DNA of 17,740 nt from the NCBI GenBank assembly GCA_946478675.1, contig CAMLEF010000052.1, forward strand, positions 1-17,740, given 5' to 3'. Every line of letters begins with the position of its first letter. Positions within the stretch are counted from its first letter, which is position 1. Positions 12,727-17,740 of this stretch are shown here, one piece after another. The position numbers and the translations under genes were made by a program. The stretch is from an uncultured Flavobacteriales bacterium. GTDB lineage: Bacteria; Bacteroidota; Bacteroidia; Palsa-965. The notes beneath the pieces were generated by a model, which was given only the letters and a program-made list of their open reading frames with translations, did not search any database and had not been told where the DNA came from.

Positions 12727-14054
12727 TACAAATACTCATTCGCCAGGTTCGCCAGCTCGCTCCGTTCGCCTTTCTGCAGCGTGATGTGCGCATACAGCTC
12801 TTTTCCTTTCAGGCGATCGATGAGGTACGACAAACCATTCGACTGCGTATCGAGGTACGGCGTATCGATCTGGAAAATATCGCCGGTGAAAACAATTTTC
12901 GTGTTCTCGCCTGCGCGGCTGATGATCGTTTTTACTTCGTGCGGCGTGAGGTTCTGCGCCTCGTCGACGATGAAAAATACATTCGACAGGCTGCGGCCGC
13001 GGATGTAGGCGAGCGGGCAAACGATGAGCTTTTCGTTCTCCACCATTTCGTTGATCTGCTTGAACTCGCGGTCCTTTTCGCTGTACTGGCTCTTGATGTA
13101 TTTCAGGTTATCCCACAGCGGTTCCATGTACGGGTTCAGCTTGCTCTTGATATCGCCCGGGAGATAACCGATGTCTTTGTTGCTCAGCGGAACGATCGGT
13201 CGCGCGAGATAGATCTGGTGGTAATTGCGGCGTTGCTCGAGCGCGCCGGCCAGCGACAGCAGCGTTTTGCCCGTGCCCGCCACACCCTGGATCGTCACGA
13301 GACGAATGTCTGGATTGAGGATCGCATCGAGCGCGAAGGTTTGCTCGGCATTGCGCGGCTGGATGTTGAACGCCGTTTGTTTCTTCACGCGTTCGAGATT
13401 ATCGTTCGTCGCGTTGTACCACGCCAGCACCGATTTCTGCCCGCTCTTGAGAATGTAAAAATGATTCGCGTGCAGCTTCTGCTTTTTCATCGGCACAGGA
13501 ACTGCCGTCGACTCTTTTTCATACAGCTCGTTGATCGTAGCGATCGGCGTTTTATCAACGGTGGTATTGCCCGTATAAAGCTCGTTCGGGTTCTGAACTT
13601 TTCCCGTCTCGTAATCTTCCGAAGCGAGGTTCAGCGATTTCGCCTTGATGCGAAGGTTGATGTCTTTGGTGACGAGGATCACTTTCCTTCCGGGATTCTG
13701 CTCGGCGAGCAGCAGCGCAGAGTTGATGATGCGGTGATCGGCTTTTTTCTCTCCGAAAACTTTTTCCGCATCCACCTTCGAGCCGCCGTGCATTTCAATC
13801 TTGAACATCCCGTGGCCCTTGCCGTTGATGTTCACCCAATCCTGTAAAGTGTTCCGCCCGGAGATCTTGTCGATGTAACGTGTGAATTCCCTTGCGGCAA
13901 AATTTTTCGTGTCGTTTCCTTTTTTGAAATTATCTAATTCCTCCAGTACCGTGATCGGTACCACCACATCGTGCTCTTTGAAGTTCTTGATTGCGTTATG
14001 ATCATAAATGATCACGGACGTGTCGAGCACGAATATTTTTTTCTCCTTCGTCAT
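12726..14054 (-). CDS. PIN-PhoH fusion ATPase (PhoH2 type)
   Basis: The 442-residue protein has an N-terminal PIN-type nuclease domain (about 6-140) and a C-terminal PhoH NTPase domain (about 228-442). PIN acidic residues are visible in F-V-L-D-T-S (D11), V-L-E-E-L-D (E38, E39, D41), A-D-H-R (D106) and V-T-K-D (D131), so the nuclease site looks intact. The PhoH part has Walker A G-V-A-G-T-G-K-T (257-264), A-R-P (284-286), Walker B F-I-V-D-E-A-Q (361-367), T-G-D (390-392) and the terminal R-S-E-L-A-N-L-A. Proteins of this layout are RNA-acting enzymes combining helicase-like and ribonuclease activity; length matches the usual 430-470. The ATG at 14054 gives M-T-K-E-K-K before the first PIN strand. 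The gene is divergent from the sortilin-like gene and ends against a 74-bp repeat. Confidence 0.94.
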   Translation of the reverse strand: MTKEKKIFVLDTSVIIYDHNAIKNFKEHDVVVPITVLEELDNFKKGNDTKNFAAREFTRYIDKISGRNTLQDWVNINGKGHGMFKIEMHGGSKVDAEKVFGEKKADHRIINSALLLAEQNPGRKVILVTKDINLRIKAKSLNLASEDYETGKVQNPNELYTGNTTVDKTPIATINELYEKESTAVPVPMKKQKLHANHFYILKSGQKSVLAWYNATNDNLERVKKQTAFNIQPRNAEQTFALDAILNPDIRLVTIQGVAGTGKTLLSLAGALEQRRNYHQIYLARPIVPLSNKDIGYLPGDIKSKLNPYMEPLWDNLKYIKSQYSEKDREFKQINEMVENEKLIVCPLAYIRGRSLSNVFFIVDEAQNLTPHEVKTIISRAGENTKIVFTGDIFQIDTPYLDTQSNGLSYLIDRLKGKELYAHITLQKGERSELANLANEYL

Positions 14055-14362
14055 AAAGAGCGTATTGGTTGTAGGACTAAACTATCAAAACCATCACGGG
14101 ATTTACGGGTACCCCGGGTCGAATTAATGAACAACAGCCTGTTATTTCCGGACCTCCCGGGAAATTTGTGCCATTGAGCGGGCGTTTTCCGGTTTTTGTC
14201 GAAACTGGTTGATAATTAGATAAATATATCTTATCCTTGTTAAGGTGGTTTCGACGCCCCTCACCTGTCCGTTTTTAACTTTTTCTTTACCAGAATTGAT
14301 CGGCGTGTGGAAATGCTGCCTTCCACATCCCTACAGAAACGTCCACACCTATTCACACCTTC
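14055..14362. other. Divergent intergenic region
   Basis: This 308-base stretch separates the start codons of the PhoH gene (minus) and the sortilin-like gene (plus) and must contain both promoters. It holds no convincing gene. Visible elements are GGGTACCC followed by CCCGGG near 14108-14118, an imperfect hairpin ATTTCCGG/CCGGGAAAT near 14144-14165, and an AT-rich patch with AGATA facing TATCT at 14218-14231. I could not fix a promoter for the PhoH gene. Confidence 0.6.
14209..14239 (+). promoter_or_regulatory. Possible promoter for the sortilin-like surface protein
   Basis: TATCCTTG at 14232-14239 differs from TAnnTTTG by one base, and a TTG at 14209-14211 is 20 bases upstream, the right spacing for the -33 element. 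The gap between them is AT-rich with an AGATA/TATCT inverted repeat. A start near 14245 would leave a leader of about 118 bases. Confidence 0.3.
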
Positions 14363-17300
14363 ATGAGATCAACCTTACGTTGCTGCACAAGCGTATTGCT
14401 CTGCCTTCTTTCTTCTGCCCTGCTGCGGGCGCAGAACTGGAAGCAGCCGATGACCGACCCCTCGGTTTCCTTCTACCAGATCCAGCAGGATTTCCGCCAC
14501 GACATGCGGTGGAAAGAGCGCGAGCTGGAACGTGAACGACAGGAAGAAGCCCGCAGGCAATCTTCCGTTCAGAAAACCGGAACGACAACTACCGAAGAAG
14601 ACGAAGAAGAAGCGGAAGGTTATCTCCAGTACAAACGCTGGGAAGATTACATGGCCCCGCGCGTTTATCCCTCGGGCGACCTCACGCTGCCGTCCACCAA
14701 CTGGGATCGTTTCCAGGATTACCTCAACAACAACGCGGACGCGAATTACCAGTACCAGCGCAGCCAGCCCGGCGGCAACGCCATGCGCCAATCCGGCCCG
14801 ACGTTCACCATGGCCAGCAACTGGACCTTCGCAGGACCGACCGGCGCTCCTACGGGTGGCGGTGCAGGACGCGTGGGCTTCGTTCGCGTGGATCCCACCA
14901 ACAGCAACAACGTGTGGGTCGGCGCTCCGGCGGGCGGCCTCTGGAAATCCACCAACGGCGGAACCAGCTGGACCACCAACACCGACTTTCTCACTGTCAT
15001 CGGCGCTTCCGACGTAGCGATCGATCCGACAAACACGCAGACGATGTATCTCGCCACCGGCGACGGTGATGCGGGCGATACGTATTCAATCGGCGTAATG
15101 AAATCCACCGACGGCGGCGCCACGTGGAACACCACCGGCCTCACCTGGACTGTGAACCAGGGCCGCGTGATCCGCAAGCTGCTCATCAACCCGACAAACA
15201 CGCAGATCATCATGGCGTTCTCGAATGCCGGCATCTGGCGCACCACCAACGGCGGAACCAACTGGACGCAGGTGCTCACCAACAACTGCACCGACGGGGA
15301 ATTCCAGCCCGGCACGCCGAACACGGTTTACGCCTGCGGCACGAGCTTCTTCAAATCCACCGACGGCGGTGCTACCTGGACCACCATCACTTCCGGAACG
15401 CCCACCGCAGCCAACGTCGATCGCCTGGCAATTGCAGTTACCGCAGCGAACTCCGCGTACGTGTACATGCTCGCCGGAAGCGCGGCCAACGACGGCTTCT
15501 ACGGCTTTTACAAATCCACCAACAACGGAACGTCTTTCACGCAGGTCACCGTTTCTTCTCCGTCGAACATGCTCGGCTGGGCAAGCGCAGGCAACGACTC
15601 CGGCGGACAAGGCTGGTACGATCTTTCGCTCGATGCCTCTCCGACGAATGCGAATGAAGTGCTCGCGGGCGGCGTCAACATCTGGCGCACCACCAACGGC
15701 GGAACCAGCTGGACGCTGAATGCGCATTGGACCGGCTCCGGCGCTCCGTACGTACACGCCGACATTCACCACATTTCTTACGCTAACGGCACCACCGTTT
15801 GGGTCGGCTGCGACGGCGGTGTTTTCAAAACGACGAACAACGGCACGAACTGGAGCGACATGAGCAACAACCTCTGCATCGCGCAGTCGTACCGCATCGG
15901 CCTTTCCGCATCGAACGCTTCGCTGTGGATCACCGGCCACCAGGACAACGGCACCAACTTAAAGAACGGCGCTTCTTATGGCCAGACGATGGGCGGTGAC
16001 GGCATGGACTGCTTCATCGACCGCACGAACAACAACGTGATGTACGGCGAGCAATACAGCGGCTCGCTGAACCGTTCCACCAACGGCGGCGGCTCATGGT
16101 CGGCGATCACCTCCGGCCTGACGGGAACGGCACCCTGGGTAACGCCCTGGTACCAGGATCCGACGACGGCGAATACGATCTATTGCGGGCGCAGCAACAT
16201 CTGGAAATCCACCAACCAGGGGACGAGCTGGACCATGCTCGCCGCACTTCCGGGCAGCGGCACGATCGTGGATTTTAAAGTCGCGCCTTCGAATAATCAG
16301 GTGATTTACGTCGTGCGTTCCAACGCTGTTTACAAAACCACCAACGGCGGAACCAGCTGGACCACGATCACCGGAACGCTTCCCGTCGGCAGCGCAGCCA
16401 TCTCGCGCGTAGACGTGAAACCGAACGATCCGCTCGTCGCAATTGTCACCTTCTCCGGTTATTCTTCCGGCAACAAAGCTTTCAAAACCACTAACGGCGG
16501 AACCAGCTGGACGAACATTTCCACGGGCCTGCCGAACCTCCCGGTGAACTGTGTTCGTTTCGATCCGGGCAACGCGTCAACAGAAGCCGTGTATGTCGGC
16601 TGTGACGTCGGCGTGTATTACATGGACAACACGTTCACGTCCTGGCAACCGTATTTCACCAGCCTGCCGAACGTTCCCGTATTCGATCTCGAAGTGTATT
16701 CGCCGACCGGCAGGCTGCGCGCTTCCACTTACGGACGCGGCGTTTGGGAAGTCGACATCTACAACCCGGGAACCCTGCCGCCGGTTGCGTTGTTCGCGCC
16801 GAGCACGCTGATCACCTGCGTGGGCAGCGCCGTCAACTTCACCGACCAGTCTTCTTTCAACCCGACCTCCTGGAGCTGGACGTTCCCCAGCGGAACACCC
16901 GCAAGCGCCACCACGCAAAACGTCAACGGCGTGATCTGGAATACGCCGGGAACGTACACCGTTACGCTCACCTGTTCCAACGCCAACGGCAGCAGCTCAG
17001 CCACGCAAGTAGTAACCGTTCTCGGTTCCGTTGCTCCGCCGCTGGTAGAGGGTTTTGAAGCCGCGCAGTTCCTGCCCACCGGCTGGACCGCGAAAAACAT
17101 CAACAACGACGGCATCTACTGGGCGCAGGCTTCCGTCGGCGCCACCAGCACGAAGAGCGCGACGTTCGACAACTACAACAACGACGTGGCCGGCGCGCAG
17201 GATGAAATGTGGGCGCCGCGATTGAACTGCTCGTCGTTCTCGACGCTGTCGATGACCTTCGACGTGGCTTACGCGCCTTACGATCTCGTGACGTACACAG

Positions 17301-17740
17301 ACACGCTGCAGGTGCTCGTTTCCACCGACTGCGGCGCAACCTGGACTTCCGTCTATCTCAAGGGCGGTTCCACGCTTGCAACGGCCGCCGCACAAACCGC
17401 ATCGATGTTTTCACCGACCGCAGCGCAGTGGCGGAATGAATCCGTTACGCTGAACGCTTATGCGGGACAAAGCAGCGTGCTCATCGTATTCCGTAACCGC
17501 GGTCATTATGGCCAGGCGATGTATGTCGACAACATCAACATCACCGGAACAACAGCCACCATCCCGAGCGCGACCTTCACCGCCAGCACGACCACCGTTT
17601 GCGCAGGATCGCCGGTCAACTTTACGGACAACTCGACGAACAACCCGACAAGCTGGAGCTGGACGTTCCCGAGCGGAACACCGGCATCTGCCACTACGCA
17701 AAACGTAACGGGCGTAGTCTGGAATACGGCCGGCACCTAC
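14363..17740 (+). CDS. Large exported sortilin/Asp-box beta-propeller protein with PKD domains (3' end missing)
   Basis: The frame is open from ATG 14363 to the right edge, 1126 codons without a stop. A signal peptide (hydrophobic core, then L-L-R-A-Q) ends near residue 24. A charged stretch rich in E and R, including E-E-D-E-E-E, covers about 45-90. Residues about 150-800 form a VPS10/sortilin-like beta-propeller with eleven Asp-box-type motifs such as W-K-S-T-N-G-G-T-S-W; most carry Asn where the classical box has Asp. A PKD domain (about 807-890) follows, then a jelly-roll-like domain (about 891-1066) with E-G-F-E, P-T-G-W and Y-V-D-N-I-N-I like cleaved-adhesin or choice-of-anchor domains, then a second PKD cut by the edge. 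The missing end probably carries a T9SS sorting domain (inference). The role is likely a surface or secreted adhesin-like protein; no catalytic site was seen. Confidence 0.9.
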   Translation, partial: MRSTLRCCTSVLLCLLSSALLRAQNWKQPMTDPSVSFYQIQQDFRHDMRWKERELERERQEEARRQSSVQKTGTTTTEEDEEEAEGYLQYKRWEDYMAPRVYPSGDLTLPSTNWDRFQDYLNNNADANYQYQRSQPGGNAMRQSGPTFTMASNWTFAGPTGAPTGGGAGRVGFVRVDPTNSNNVWVGAPAGGLWKSTNGGTSWTTNTDFLTVIGASDVAIDPTNTQTMYLATGDGDAGDTYSIGVMKSTDGGATWNTTGLTWTVNQGRVIRKLLINPTNTQIIMAFSNAGIWRTTNGGTNWTQVLTNNCTDGEFQPGTPNTVYACGTSFFKSTDGGATWTTITSGTPTAANVDRLAIAVTAANSAYVYMLAGSAANDGFYGFYKSTNNGTSFTQVTVSSPSNMLGWASAGNDSGGQGWYDLSLDASPTNANEVLAGGVNIWRTTNGGTSWTLNAHWTGSGAPYVHADIHHISYANGTTVWVGCDGGVFKTTNNGTNWSDMSNNLCIAQSYRIGLSASNASLWITGHQDNGTNLKNGASYGQTMGGDGMDCFIDRTNNNVMYGEQYSGSLNRSTNGGGSWSAITSGLTGTAPWVTPWYQDPTTANTIYCGRSNIWKSTNQGTSWTMLAALPGSGTIVDFKVAPSNNQVIYVVRSNAVYKTTNGGTSWTTITGTLPVGSAAISRVDVKPNDPLVAIVTFSGYSSGNKAFKTTNGGTSWTNISTGLPNLPVNCVRFDPGNASTEAVYVGCDVGVYYMDNTFTSWQPYFTSLPNVPVFDLEVYSPTGRLRASTYGRGVWEVDIYNPGTLPPVALFAPSTLITCVGSAVNFTDQSSFNPTSWSWTFPSGTPASATTQNVNGVIWNTPGTYTVTLTCSNANGSSSATQVVTVLGSVAPPLVEGFEAAQFLPTGWTAKNINNDGIYWAQASVGATSTKSATFDNYNNDVAGAQDEMWAPRLNCSSFSTLSMTFDVAYAPYDLVTYTDTLQVLVSTDCGATWTSVYLKGGSTLATAAAQTASMFSPTAAQWRNESVTLNAYAGQSSVLIVFRNRGHYGQAMYVDNINITGTTATIPSATFTASTTTVCAGSPVNFTDNSTNNPTSWSWTFPSGTPASATTQNVTGVVWNTAGTY
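14942..16510 (+). repeat. Eleven Asp-box repeats of the beta-propeller
   Basis: Motifs of the form [WFYM]-[KR]-[ST]-T-[ND]-x-G-[TA]-x-[WF] begin near 14942, 15098, 15236, 15350, 15509, 15683, 15824, 16070, 16202, 16331 and 16481. One unit has G-G-G-S-W, and the fifth ends in F instead of W. Spacing varies from about 110 to 250 bases, as expected for blades of unequal loops rather than recent tandem copies. Confidence 0.85.
16859..16957 (+). repeat. Duplicated PKD segment (partner at 17642-17740)
   Basis: The 33 residues encoded here, starting N-P-T-S-W-S-W-T-F, recur at 17642-17740 with three differences (N to T, I to V, P to A). The DNA differs at more positions, mostly third codon bases. 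A PKD module was evidently duplicated around the jelly-roll-like domain, and more copies may follow beyond the window. Confidence 0.88.

Noticed and set aside
12786..13847. A 353-codon plus-strand open frame opposite the PhoH gene
   Set aside because: The product is rich in R, V, F and D without a family pattern, while the minus strand encodes an intact PIN-PhoH protein.
14101..14165. GGGTACCC/CCCGGG and ATTTCCGG/CCGGGAAAT symmetry as a riboswitch or attenuator
   Set aside because: The stems are short and imperfect, and no known leader motif could be recognised. They are noted only as part of the intergenic region.

Overview
The window reads as a high-GC member of the Bacteroidota. The indicators are lineage-specific. 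There is a gliding/type IX secretion (T9SS) type B C-terminal sorting domain, a T9SS type A sorting domain, a PorP/SprF-family outer-membrane protein, a GldN-like protein, PKD and sortilin-type surface proteins, and at least one good match to the Bacteroidota -7 promoter box TAnnTTTG. No rRNA, tRNA, CRISPR array, transposase or phage gene was seen.

Layout. Positions 2-5224 hold the 3' part of a giant secreted repeat protein with 17 complete 87-90-residue modules plus one partial module, then a PKD-like domain and a type B sorting domain. Its stop codon is followed 20 bases later by a PorP/SprF gene (5245-6270) and a rho-independent terminator. A SprB/SprF-like secretion pair is the natural reading. 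Next come a short degenerate receiver-domain protein (6538-6861), an ABC-F ATPase (6983-8584) and a small secreted cysteine-rich protein with a type A sorting domain (8627-9448). On the minus strand is a YceI-family gene (9533-10069), whose promoter region carries a perfect 18-bp palindrome. Then comes an exported 612-residue protein (10333-12171) built from four repeats of a GldN-like module.

Positions 12172-12725 hold no full-length gene. The stretch contains a duplicated 74-bp repeat, two GC hairpins whose U-tracts lie on the minus strand, short-period micro-repeats, and a 33-codon lipoprotein-signal ORF that may be a gene remnant. It separates the GldN-like gene from a convergent PIN-PhoH ATPase (12726-14054, minus). 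After a 308-bp divergent intergenic region, a large exported protein starts at 14363 and runs off the right edge. It has a signal peptide, a charged linker, a sortilin/Asp-box beta-propeller, PKD, a jelly-roll-like domain and a second PKD.

Taken together, most of the coding sequence concerns the cell surface. There are three T9SS substrates or likely substrates, one PorP/SprF partner and one GldN-like exported protein, interspersed with cytoplasmic housekeeping ATPases (ABC-F, PhoH). The most unusual items are the four-module GldN-like protein, the highly length-quantised repeat array, and the intergenic repeat block around the lipoprotein stub. No clearly new multi-gene system such as a defence island or biosynthetic cluster is visible.
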